Source: Acidobacteriota bacterium (lineage in GTDB: Bacteria; Acidobacteriota; Terriglobia; Acidiferrales; UBA7541). From it: a stretch of 64,000 nt of DNA. This document shows positions 1 to 7,884 of this stretch, in pieces. Each line of letters starts with the position of its first letter. Within the stretch, counting starts at the first letter, position 1. The translations under genes and the position numbers were made by a program. Location: contig JABCYZ010000024.1 in the NCBI GenBank assembly GCA_013289955.1, forward strand, positions 1-64,000, read 5' to 3'. The notes below the pieces were generated by a model. It had not been told where the DNA came from, did not search any database, and saw nothing but the letters and a program-made list of their open reading frames with translations.

Positions 1-97
1 GTATACAAGATGTCATCTCTGGGTGCTCCGAAAGAGAATGCTGGGTTCGCTAAAACCCAATGTTCATCAATCTTTTAGAGCACCTTTTCTTTTTTTG

Positions 98-565
98 CTA
101 GCAAAATCGTGAATAATCCAGGCTAGGGGAATAATCGTCCGGCACGGACATAATATTTTCGGGTTTGAGGTCCCGATGGACAATCCCGTGACTGTGCGCA
201 GCGGCCAAGGCGTCGGCAAGTTGGGTACTGGCATCGAGGATTTCTTCCGTCGTGAAACGGGTCAGAGCAAGCTCTTCGCGCCAGGTGCGGCCTTCCACAT
301 ACTCATAGACAATAAAACTCCCCTCGCCCCGCTCGACAAAATCATAAACAGTGGCGATGCCTGGATGGCTCAGGGCGGAAGCTGCGCGGGCTTCGGCTGC
401 AAGCCGACGGCGCAGCTCGGAGTCGTGAGTCGTATTGGGCGGAAGCATCTTCAGGGCAACGAGACGATCCAAGCGCGTGTCATAGGCGCGCAAAACGACT
501 CCCATACCACCGCGCCCAACTTCCCGCTCCACCTTGTACCGGCCCTCTATGAGCTCATTCAGCAC
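98..565 (-). pseudogene. Truncated Ser/Thr protein kinase (PknB type), N-lobe fragment
   Basis: The 155-codon frame opens like a bacterial Hanks-type kinase: glycine-rich loop GRGGMGVV (about residues 18-25), the VALK lysine, and the catalytic loop HRDLKPENIM near residue 130-139. Within about 16 codons of that loop the frame reaches a stop. The DFG metal-binding motif, activation segment and C-lobe are absent, and the bases to the left edge do not restore them in the other frames I read. A working kinase domain needs about 260 residues, so this fragment should be inactive. It is probably a 3'-truncated remnant of a kinase-TPR type protein. The start ATG at 565 matches the usual family N-terminus. 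Confidence 0.75.
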
Positions 566-686
566 GGTTGAAGTCTACTCCATCAACGACACTAATTTCT
601 GGTACGGCGAAACCGGAGAGGTGCCTACTCCTGACGCCGCTCGCAAAGCTGCTCGGACTCAGAAAGCCGAAGCCAGAGCCAAATGA
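549..686 (+). CDS. Possible 45-aa small protein
   Basis: An ATG frame overlaps the first 17 bases of the minus-strand kinase fragment and encodes a hydrophilic peptide. Its centre contains TNFWYGETGEV and it ends in an Ala/Arg/Lys-rich tail (AARKAARTQKAEARAK). The composition looks more like protein than random sequence, but no clear ribosome-binding site precedes it and I recognise no family. It could also be a remnant of a larger gene. Confidence 0.2.
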   Translation: MSSFSTVEVYSINDTNFWYGETGEVPTPDAARKAARTQKAEARAK

Positions 687-961
687 TCTTCCCTAGACGG
701 CACCCGAAGAGGATCTCCATGCACCCCAACTTCAGTGAAAAAGACTCGGCGTTTGCCTTGGCGAACGTCAACCCCCCGGAAGATCGGCTACACGGAAGTT
801 GCCTCGGGTTCGAGGAATCGAAGCAAACGGCGGCAGTACTTGGACGATGAATTTTAACTTGCCCGTTAACAACAACTTCGTCTACAGATCTATCGGGGCT
901 GTGCGCACAGGCGTATAGTAGTGATTTAAGTTTGCGCACTTTGCGGTGGAGGGCCACGACT
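687..961. other. Intergenic stretch without recognisable gene
   Basis: I see no convincing frame on either strand between the 45-aa frame and the exported protein at 962. The minus-strand frame at 625-999 is low-complexity Ser/Arg/Leu text without domain features. The stretch should hold the promoter of the gene at 962, but no clear -35/-10 pair was found. Confidence 0.4.
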
Positions 962-1894
962 ATGCGTCTACTGGCCGGACTTTCTCTTCTCGTAGTCATC
1001 TTTCTGCCTCAAATATCCAACAAGTCTGTGGAATCGCGCTCCGGAGCTCCTGGAATCAAAATGACTACGCGGTTCGTAGTAGACGGAACCACTGAGGAGC
1101 AGACAGTTTTCCTTGAGGCAGACCGAAGCAGAACGGAATACCGGCCTTGGATGCACCCAGTGCATGGCGATGGGACGCTCGATACACGGCCGGGGCCTCT
1201 GCTCGCGAATATCGCCAGATGCGATCTTGGGCAAGCGTTCGACCTGAACCTTGAAGACCAGGAATACGTGGTTAAGGCGTACCCAGGATTCAAGCGAACA
1301 AAACAGGACATTGAGGCGCGAACGGAAAACGCCTTTCAGAAAGTCGCGCCGTGGGTCCCGACTGTACGCGAAGAAACGACCACTGTTGATACCGGGGAAA
1401 GAAAGGATTTCTTTGGCCACGAGGCTCGGCACGTTGTCACGACGTGGAAAGAGACTCCGCTGTCCGGTTCGCATTTGGAACCACGGGACAATGTGATGGA
1501 TGGGTGGTTCATCGACCTGGACACGAATGTTTCCTGTGAATCTCGACGGCAGCCGCATAATGTGGGCCGTCGGCACGAATATTATGCGGTGGGAGGCGAG
1601 AGATACGAAATCATTGATGATGGAATCCGAGTCATAGGGTTCGCCATTGAGCGCAGGCGCACTTCGCGATCGAACGTTACGGGCTCGGACGGCGCGAAAC
1701 GGCCAAACACTTACATTAGCGAAGAAAAAATAACTGAATTCTACGAAGGCCCATTGGATCCCGCGCTGTTTGAGCTACCGGGCAGTTTTCGCAAAGTGAG
1801 TGGGTTGCGCCTTCAGGCTCCGCTAACGCTCGCGGACCGGTGGTACTTCACGCGCGCGTGGGTGCAGAGCCTGGCCCGCGACCTTCTTAAATGA
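962..1894 (+). CDS. Exported hypothetical protein (DUF4412-like features)
   Basis: The chosen ATG at 962 has GGAGGG eight bases upstream and starts directly with a signal peptide (MRLLAGLSLLVVIFLPQ). A TTG at 932 would add ten residues ahead of it and is less likely. The mature part of about 290 residues is mostly beta-strand-like. It contains the order 'sequence entering rescue of a colour: EADRSRTEY', then 'ARCDLGQAFDLNLEDQEYVV', which recalls DUF4412-type periplasmic proteins that carry 'RCDL..ii.ln...k.Y' strands. No catalytic motif is visible. It stands alone, with small frames on both sides. Its function is unknown; a lipid- or ligand-binding periplasmic role is only a guess from the resemblance. 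Confidence 0.7.
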   Translation: MRLLAGLSLLVVIFLPQISNKSVESRSGAPGIKMTTRFVVDGTTEEQTVFLEADRSRTEYRPWMHPVHGDGTLDTRPGPLLANIARCDLGQAFDLNLEDQEYVVKAYPGFKRTKQDIEARTENAFQKVAPWVPTVREETTTVDTGERKDFFGHEARHVVTTWKETPLSGSHLEPRDNVMDGWFIDLDTNVSCESRRQPHNVGRRHEYYAVGGERYEIIDDGIRVIGFAIERRRTSRSNVTGSDGAKRPNTYISEEKITEFYEGPLDPALFELPGSFRKVSGLRLQAPLTLADRWYFTRAWVQSLARDLLK

Positions 1895-2093
1895 GGCGAA
1901 TGAAATGTTGCACGTTCATTTCGACGTCATGCTGCCTATAGCTCGGATTATCCGGCCTGCTCAAGGAGTCCTCCTCTTGCGTATTTCGGATTTTTCGCCC
2001 ACGGACCTGGCGATTAGTGTTTTTACGTCCCTGGAAAGACGAACTCCGTCGGTGAACGGCAGAGAGCCTATCACCAGATAAAAGTCCGGAATA

Positions 2094-2228
2094 TTAATTC
2101 CCGGTAAACCCTAACTGCGTCTTCGACGCGTCGGGCCAGAACTCGTCAGAAAGGCCGCCCAATTCGGCCTGCTGGTCACGCCAACTCATGTGCGAACCCA
2201 TCAAATCAGGAGGTTTCCAGGGAGTCAT
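2094..2228 (-). CDS. 44-aa small hydrophilic protein
   Basis: The frame starts with ATG at 2228, preceded by AAAGGA, and reads MTPWKPPDLMGSH followed by a WRDQQAELGGLSDEFWP segment and a short tail. It has four Trp/Phe anchors and many acidic residues, unlike random translation. Its upstream leader, with a hairpin at 2282-2298, resembles the sequence before the tiny frame at 12376 over roughly 75 bases, down to a shared 'CACCCTC' just before ATGACT. I do not recognise a family. Lineage-specific small proteins of this kind are common in Acidobacteriota, and the role is unknown. Confidence 0.5.
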   Translation of the reverse strand: MTPWKPPDLMGSHMSWRDQQAELGGLSDEFWPDASKTQLGFTGN

Positions 2229-2281
2229 AGAGGGTGTTCCTTTCTGTAGCGGAATGAGCCAAGCACCCAAACCCTACTCCA

Positions 2282-2298
2282 AAAAGGGGTGCCCTTTT
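2282..2298 (-). promoter_or_regulatory. Hairpin in the leader of the 44-aa gene
   Basis: AAAAGGG and CCCTTTT form a perfect 7-bp stem around a 3-base loop. On the minus strand it is directly preceded by ATTATAAAAGGG, which could hold a -10 element, about 65-75 bases before the ATG at 2228. The same ATTATAAAA-type block lies 72 bases before the ATG at 12376. Confidence 0.35.
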
Positions 2299-2303
2299 AT
2301 AAT

Positions 2304-2561
2304 CCGTGGGTTTCGCCGGTCGGCACTTGAACGAGGTGCAGTGAAAGCTTTGCGTCCCGATTCGAGGGGATTTGGACTGTTCTTTGGAATGGTCCTAGTG
2401 GCTGCTTTGGTCGCAACGATTAATGCGTAATTGAGCAAGGCCGTTTCTCAGCTCGATTCTCTTCGAGTATTCTGGCTAACGAGGCGGCAGCCATCTCAAG
2501 CGAAAAGCAAGATCGTAGCCCGTATCCCTCTCTGGCCGGGCAGAGTGGGGCTGTTCAGCTA
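2304..2561. other. Spacer with a possible 29-aa GTG frame
   Basis: A GTG at 2341 preceded by GAGGTGCA opens a 29-residue frame to 2430 with a hydrophobic C-terminal half (GLFFGMVLVAALVATINA). It could be a tiny membrane peptide. From 2424 on the frame of the next gene is open without an ATG, so part of this spacer may in fact be its N-terminal coding sequence. Confidence 0.2.
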
Positions 2562-5018
2562 TTGGACGCGCAGCAGAGCAAGGCTGCGGGCGCCACTCCC
2601 TTCAGCTGGTTTTCTCCCGCCAAACAGCCACCTGATTCCGGTGAAATCGATAGTCATCATACCCTCCTCGCCCTCGTGCATCGGATTTACTCCCAGCAGC
2701 TGACCGGCAAGTTACAACTCGTCTTTGGACGGGTGGAAAAGGCGCTCTTTTTCGATGCCGGGGAACTGGTGTTTGCCACGAGCAGCGACAGGCAGGATGG
2801 GCTCGGCGAAGTGATGCTTCGCGCCGGAGCCCTGACCCAGAGCCAGTTTGAGGAGGCGTCAACGCTCGTCGAGACGGGCCAACGCTTTGGTTCTGCAATA
2901 GCCGAGATGGGGATCTATGGAGTCGAAGAGATTGTCAGCTGGGTGCAACGCCAGGTCCTGCAAATCACCGCGTCCGTGCTCGACTATCCTGCCGGGCGCT
3001 ACTTTTTCTTCAGCTCTCTTGAAAAAAATGTGGTCCCGGAAATCGGCATCCCTTTGCCGCTGGGAAGGCTGTTCCTGGCGGCCGTGCGCAAAGCCGGCGA
3101 CCTGCCTCTGGACCGACTCGCCGAGGACGCCGATCTTCAGGTTGAGCTTTCGTCTGAGGCGTTGCGCCTTTTGAAGGTCGAGGACCTGGAAGATGGAGAG
3201 CGGCAGTTGCTCAGCCTCATCTCCCAGCACATTTCGGCCAAACGCGTCGTCGCACAGAGTGGCTTGCCCAGGCCCGAAGCCTCCCGTGCACTCTATGTCC
3301 TGTTGCTTTTGGGATTTGTCGTCGGTGTACCAGACCATGTACGGCCGGAACCAGCGCCTATCGTTTCCAATCCGCCTGTGGCGCCCGAGGAACCGAGAAC
3401 ACTCGAAGCTCCCAGCGCCGCGAATATTCCGGAACAGCGGACCGCGGATGTTTCAGTCTCCGCGGAGGAAGCGACACAGGCAAATGAAGCGCCTTCCGCA
3501 GGAGACATCAAGCACGCGCAGACTCATGTCGAACAGACACCCGGCGATCCGGAGGAACCGAAAGAAACGGAAGCACCTCCTGCGACCCCCCTCCCGCTTC
3601 TCAAACCGAATTCGATCTCGCGTGTAGTGCTAGTGCGAGCCACCGGTATTTCACCAGCCAAGAATGAGCAGGGGCGCCAGCTTTTCAATGAAGAAACTGC
3701 TTCTGTACTGGTGGCTGAAAGTGGCGGGGTGATTCGGTTGTCCGCCGCGGTGACCGCCGGACAGCTGCTGGCACTCGCCAACCTGGAAACGAAGCGCGAA
3801 GTGATCGTCCAGATAGTGCGGAAGCGCTCCTACAAACCGACCATTTGCTATCTGGAAGTTGAGTTTGTCGAGGCTGCACCGCGATTCTGGGGTATGGAGT
3901 TTTCGGCGGCGACGACTTTGCTACCGAAGAACGCTCAGGACGTGGAAACGGCCGCACTGGTGATCACTGCGGAGGCCACCGCCGACCAACCCTGGACTCT
4001 TCCAACTGCGCCCGATGCGAGCGAACTGCAAATATTCAAGCGGGAAGTGGAAGAGCTGCGCGGGAAACCGGTCTTGACGGAGACGCCGACCACGAACGCG
4101 GAGGCAAGTGCTCTGGCACAGCTGAGAGGCGAAGTTTACCCGGCTTCCGCTATCCCTGAGCCGGGCGACCCAATGAGTACGGAAGCGATTCTCGAAAGCG
4201 GGCTGGATGCGGCAGGTGCGGTTGCGCCAACCAAACGCGCTGCCGATCGCGCGCGAGGGGAAGCAGCTGAGCAAGTGGAAACGCCGCAGTCGGTTAGCGA
4301 TTTTATCAATTCATTGCCGAAGTCGAAGCGCTGGCGCTTGCCGCGCGGCGGCTTCACCCCCGAATTCAATCGGATAGTGCTTATGCTGGCGATTCTGCTG
4401 GCGGTGTTGGGGGTTGGCACGGCTTGGTTCAAGAATTGGCTGCCCTGGAGGTCGGCGGGAGCGAAGCCCAAGAAACCTGCAGCCTACGACACCATGAGGG
4501 TGGCGAGCGATGCTCCGGTGACTTCGACAGGAATGTCTGCGAAAAGCGCGCCGGTATCCGATCCGGACACGACGGCCCCCGCGGATGGGAGTGCGGCACG
4601 CGCGGAAGCAGCTTCGTCGGATGCCCCGGTTGAGCCTTTGGCTTCGAGGAAAAAAGCGCCTCGCGCAATGACGCCGGCGAAGGCCTCATCCGTTCGGCCT
4701 GCGGCGAAGCCTGCAGCGGGTACGGAAGCGAATTCGGGGAAAGACAGCGCTGTCGTTCCGCCAAAATTGATTCATTCGGGGCAAGCGGTGGCTTCGCTGG
4801 AAGCTCTGCGGGATTTCGAAAGAGGAAATGTGGTGATCGATGCCGTCGTGGGGACGTCAGGCGAGGTGCATTTCATCAGCGTGATCTCCGGGCCTCCGTC
4901 ATTGCGCGAACCGGCTGTGGAATCCTTGAAAGAATACAGGTACGAACCTGCAACGCTGAGCGGCCAGCCCGTTCCCGCGCACGTTACCATCACCATTCAC
5001 TTCCGCTTCGAACCCTAA
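2562..5018 (+). CDS. PATAN (DUF4388) / PilZ-like / TonB C-terminal domain membrane protein
   Basis: This is an 818-residue multidomain protein. Residues about 30-260 match the DUF4388 (PATAN) pattern of two-component-linked proteins, including LTGKLQLVFGRVEKALFFDAGELVFA and LGEVMLRAGALTQSQFEEA. Residues about 350-450 look like an acidobacterial PilZ-like beta-barrel (ETASVLVAESGGVIRLS, GQLLALANL, ending FWGMEF). One membrane helix lies near 602-625 after a Pro/Ala/Glu-rich linker. The last 85 residues resemble a TonB C-terminal domain (VVIDAVVGTSGEVHFISV, then ALREPAVES-like helix and YEPATLSGQPV). I infer that a cytoplasmic signal-sensing part is tied to a periplasmic energy-coupling-like part. 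The start is uncertain: TTG at 2562 is used, but the frame is open to 2424 with an ATT at 2430 and no ATG. Confidence 0.7.
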   Translation: MDAQQSKAAGATPFSWFSPAKQPPDSGEIDSHHTLLALVHRIYSQQLTGKLQLVFGRVEKALFFDAGELVFATSSDRQDGLGEVMLRAGALTQSQFEEASTLVETGQRFGSAIAEMGIYGVEEIVSWVQRQVLQITASVLDYPAGRYFFFSSLEKNVVPEIGIPLPLGRLFLAAVRKAGDLPLDRLAEDADLQVELSSEALRLLKVEDLEDGERQLLSLISQHISAKRVVAQSGLPRPEASRALYVLLLLGFVVGVPDHVRPEPAPIVSNPPVAPEEPRTLEAPSAANIPEQRTADVSVSAEEATQANEAPSAGDIKHAQTHVEQTPGDPEEPKETEAPPATPLPLLKPNSISRVVLVRATGISPAKNEQGRQLFNEETASVLVAESGGVIRLSAAVTAGQLLALANLETKREVIVQIVRKRSYKPTICYLEVEFVEAAPRFWGMEFSAATTLLPKNAQDVETAALVITAEATADQPWTLPTAPDASELQIFKREVEELRGKPVLTETPTTNAEASALAQLRGEVYPASAIPEPGDPMSTEAILESGLDAAGAVAPTKRAADRARGEAAEQVETPQSVSDFINSLPKSKRWRLPRGGFTPEFNRIVLMLAILLAVLGVGTAWFKNWLPWRSAGAKPKKPAAYDTMRVASDAPVTSTGMSAKSAPVSDPDTTAPADGSAARAEAASSDAPVEPLASRKKAPRAMTPAKASSVRPAAKPAAGTEANSGKDSAVVPPKLIHSGQAVASLEALRDFERGNVVIDAVVGTSGEVHFISVISGPPSLREPAVESLKEYRYEPATLSGQPVPAHVTITIHFRFEP

Positions 5019-5375
5019 AGAGTCTGGGCGCCGGCGCAACGCGTCAGCAGTTGCATCAAAATAGTCCGACTGCAGGTTGACACGCCGACGGCCCACATTC
5101 GACAAGAGCCCAATCCTGCCAGCTGCACCGGACTATACTTGTTTGCCAGCGCGAGCAATTCCCCAACCTCGATAGATCAAGTAAAGAAGGAGATTGAGAT
5201 TAGGACATTGTAAGGGCAAGGGAGTTGAGAAGGCACTTTTCTGGTAACCGCGTTCTATCGGGCGTTACACGATTCTTCGCCCCCTAACGCAAAACGCTTT
5301 ACACAGACTCACCCTGAATCCAGAGTGGAAGGTGGCGCCCACTCTTGCTGCCAGAGTAACGAAAGTGATTGTAAC
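5019..5375. other. Intergenic region, nothing assigned
   Basis: No protein-like frame is seen. One cre/LacI-like string (AAAACGCTTTACA near 5291) is present, but it is not symmetric enough to call an operator. Confidence 0.4.
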
Positions 5376-5747
5376 GTGAACCAGGACCTAAGTAAGCAAA
5401 CCTCAGGCCCCCCCGCAGCGCGGGGTATATTACGCAGACTGGGCCTCGCAATTTCGTATTTCGTTTCGATCGTATACGTCTTATCGATTCTGTTGCCTTC
5501 TGTTTACTGTTTCCGGCATGGATGCAGAGGACCAGGCGAGCTCGATGCTTTTATGCCCGCCTTCGGCCTAACTCCGTTTGGCGCAATCGCTACCGCTTTC
5601 TCATTGCACAACGCCATACAGCACATCAGAAAAAGACAATCATGGTCTTGGGTTTTCTGGCCTCTTGCAATCATTTTCGCAACTGTTCTCCTGAGTGTAA
5701 TTGCCTTTGTCGTGTGGTTCGTTTATGAAACTGCATCTCGTCGTTAA
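5376..5747 (+). CDS. Small integral membrane protein, function unknown
   Basis: From the GTG at 5376 the product has 123 residues. A polar N-terminus (MNQDLSKQTSGPP) is followed by three hydrophobic segments: SYFVSIVYVLSILLPSV, a Gly/Ala/Phe-rich stretch around 'AFGLTPFGAIATAFSL', and WVFWPLAIIFATVLLSVIAFVVWFV. The ends are positively charged. A GTG at 5325 would add 17 residues and cannot be excluded, since neither start has a strong ribosome site. The next gene begins about 130 bases downstream in the same direction. No domain family is recognised. Confidence 0.5.
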   Translation: MNQDLSKQTSGPPAARGILRRLGLAISYFVSIVYVLSILLPSVYCFRHGCRGPGELDAFMPAFGLTPFGAIATAFSLHNAIQHIRKRQSWSWVFWPLAIIFATVLLSVIAFVVWFVYETASRR

Positions 5748-5876
5748 GGGCGACGAAAGCCGCGGAGTGTGAACAGCTTCATTTGGATGCGCAGCCGGGT
5801 TGCCAGAAACTTGAGATTCCACATGGACAGTAACGCTCGTAACGCCATCTCAAATAGGGGAATAGGATTAAGCGCA

Positions 5877-6689
5877 ATGGCTCGCGCCGAGACCAACAAG
5901 TGGATTGTTTTGGCAGCCTTTGCTTTGGCGCTTTCTGCGCTCGCGGCGACGCTTGTTGCCCCGGCCTTCGCCTATCTCTTCGGCCCCGGAAAATACTGTG
6001 GGGTTGTCGTGTTCGACCGTTGGGGCACTTGCTATCTGGTGAGCGGACCATACCTAAACTATGTGGCTTCTGACGTTAACGGCGACCTCGCGCGTTACAA
6101 GGGTAATGCTATCGAAGTTGACGCATCGGAAGTGAGTGCGGGCGGCCTCCGTCTTCAGGACCCGATGATTCGCAAATACAAGATACTAGGCCCGGCACCC
6201 GAGCCCAAATGGATCACAATCGATGGCTTGAAATTGGTAGCTATCCCAGCCTTTGGTCGATATACGCGGCCTCAGTTTCTGATTGAGATTCGTAATGTTG
6301 GAAAGTCTCCTGTTAAAGTCGGCCGCTCTAACATTGGCGTCTTGCTGTTCAAGTCAGAAAAACCAGAAATACGCTTCTCTGATGACGGCTCGGTGGCCAT
6401 TATTTCCCGAAGTGGCATCGAGGATGCATCTTACATATCGACCGAACAGACCGGAAACAGGAAAACTTCGTGGGGTTACATCGTTGATATGACAACCCGG
6501 CCTGCCGCAAGTTTCACAGTTGAACCCGGCCAGTCCGTGAGAATTCGGATTCGATTTAAAATCTACCCAGGACAATATCAATTTATGTTTGCCTACGGAG
6601 GGGGCGTAAGTTCAGAGAGAACACTCGTCAGCAACGCAATCTCCTTCGACGTTGGTCCTGACGGTCGAGCATTACAGGTGCAGCAATGA
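5877..6689 (+). CDS. Membrane-anchored or exported hypothetical protein
   Basis: The ATG at 5877 follows AGGA by nine bases and begins MARAETNKWIVLAAFALALSALAAT, a signal anchor or signal peptide. In-frame starts at 5769 and 5823 would only add a polar extension. The remaining about 240 residues are rich in beta-strand patterns; the last hundred (VEPGQSVRIRIRFKIYPGQYQFMFAY) read like an immunoglobulin-like or surface-display sandwich. Cysteines sit near the start of the exported part. The gene stands in series with a small membrane protein, but the 130-base gap gives no proof of an operon. No family is recognised. Confidence 0.55.
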   Translation: MARAETNKWIVLAAFALALSALAATLVAPAFAYLFGPGKYCGVVVFDRWGTCYLVSGPYLNYVASDVNGDLARYKGNAIEVDASEVSAGGLRLQDPMIRKYKILGPAPEPKWITIDGLKLVAIPAFGRYTRPQFLIEIRNVGKSPVKVGRSNIGVLLFKSEKPEIRFSDDGSVAIISRSGIEDASYISTEQTGNRKTSWGYIVDMTTRPAASFTVEPGQSVRIRIRFKIYPGQYQFMFAYGGGVSSERTLVSNAISFDVGPDGRALQVQQ

Positions 6690-6788
6690 CCGGCCCCGGG
6701 CGTCTGAAGCATAACCTCACGGTCTCCATCTCAGGTCCGATGATGAACCGAGTGGCCCATAGCGCCCGATAGGTGGTGCGATTTCTTC

Positions 6789-6794
6789 TATAAT
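6789..6794 (+). promoter_or_regulatory. Possible -10 element of the VOC gene
   Basis: A perfect TATAAT lies 57 bases before the ATG at 6852. The matching -35 (about CCGATA at 6766-6771) is weak, so this is a tentative promoter. Confidence 0.3.
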
Positions 6795-6851
6795 CTGTGG
6801 GGCCCACGACCCGTGGCGTTCGCCCTGATTGAGCACAAGGAGCCGACCAGC

Positions 6852-7328
6852 ATGAAGCCAAAGAACACGATCTGCCTCTGGTTCGACAAAGACGCGCATG
6901 AGGCGGCGCGCTTCTACGCCTCCACCTTTCCGGATAGTAAAGTAACCGCGGTTCACGAGGCTCCTGGAGATTATCCGAGCGGCAAGAAGGGCGATGTGCT
7001 CACTGTGGAGTTCACCGTCCTGGGCATTCCCTGTCTCGGTCTCAACGGCGGCCCGGCGTTCCGGCACACCGAGGCTTTTTCCTTTCAGATCGCGACAGAC
7101 AATCAGGAAGAGACGGACCGTTACTGGAACGCGATCGTCGGCAATGGCGGAACGGAAAGCGCATGCGGTTGGTGCAAGGACCGCTGGGGCCTCTCTTGGC
7201 AGATCACCCCGCGCGCGCTGACCGATGCGCTTGCAGCTGGTGGTGATGAGGCAAAGCGCGCCTTCGAGGTGATGATGACGATGAAGAAGATCGACGTCGC
7301 TGCCATCGAAGCAGCGCGGCGACGCTGA
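6852..7328 (+). CDS. VOC-superfamily protein (PhnB / 3-dmu-9_3-mt type)
   Basis: The 158-residue product matches the PhnB-like branch of the vicinal-oxygen-chelate fold. It has the opening strand NTICLWFDKDAHEAARFYASTFPDSKV, LTVEFTVLGIPCLGLNGGPAFRHTEAFSFQI in the middle, and the signature CGWCKDRWGLSWQITPRAL toward the end. Despite the old '3-demethylubiquinone methyltransferase' Pfam name, such proteins are cytosolic, often dimeric, and mostly of unknown substrate. The start at 6852 is supported by AAGGAG nine bases upstream; an upstream GTG at 6813 would add an unrelated extension. It is flanked by long non-coding stretches and looks monocistronic. Confidence 0.9.
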   Translation: MKPKNTICLWFDKDAHEAARFYASTFPDSKVTAVHEAPGDYPSGKKGDVLTVEFTVLGIPCLGLNGGPAFRHTEAFSFQIATDNQEETDRYWNAIVGNGGTESACGWCKDRWGLSWQITPRALTDALAAGGDEAKRAFEVMMTMKKIDVAAIEAARRR

Positions 7329-7884
7329 CGTGAACACGCCGAGCGTCCTTATCTGTCCTGAATGATACGGGGGCCGGAAACTATCGGTTCGTGCGTCGGA
7401 ATAGACCGACCAAGGCCCTCGGTTTCTGATTCACGCACCGCACGATCTTCGGAGGTCTTCCGGTCGCCTCTGCCGCAGCGCCGGCGGCGAACTGGAACAA
7501 ATTCAATTCCTTCCAGGCCATGTTTCAAGGGGTGGTGAGATTTCATTGCCCGATTGGCGAGGTCAAACTTGGGTGCCTGATGTGAACTTGGCGGATAGGT
7601 GCCCCGTAGAGGACGGGACTAAGGGTCCGAGTTCGCTTCAACGGAATTTGCCGGAATCCTGGCGGCCATGTGGATGTGCCAAAATAGAACAGAAATCGAG
7701 AATGAGACCTGAACGAGCGATGACCGACGCTTTTCTGCGCGATTAATTCATTTGAAATGAATATCTTGTAAAATTGTCTGCGGTGGCAGCTATCGTGCTG
7801 CTTCTTCCGGCGAGGCGAACCGTATAGATTTTAGTCAGTATCTAACCATTCGTCGGAAAGCCCCTCCACGACTCTCCATCCCGT
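7329..7884. other. Long intergenic region with one strong palindrome
   Basis: The 65-66 codon frames here (7349-7546 minus, 7546-7746 plus) are charged, low-complexity and domain-free, so I do not call them genes. The notable element is the palindrome at 7746-7762, listed separately, about 120 bases before the hybrid kinase start. Confidence 0.45.
7746..7762. promoter_or_regulatory. Perfect 17-bp palindrome upstream of hybrid kinase
   Basis: ATTCATTTGAAATGAAT has 8-bp arms around a central G. It lies 122 bases before the ATG at 7885 in an AT-rich patch followed by TTGTAAAATTG. The symmetry and location suit a dimeric repressor or activator site. The binding protein is unknown. Confidence 0.4.

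Noticed and set aside
625..999. 124-codon minus-strand frame before the exported protein
   Set aside because: Overlaps the well-supported start at 962 and shows no protein-like pattern.
7349..7746. Two 65-66 codon frames in the 7.3-7.9 kb spacer
   Set aside because: Charged low-complexity sequence, no ribosome site, no domain.
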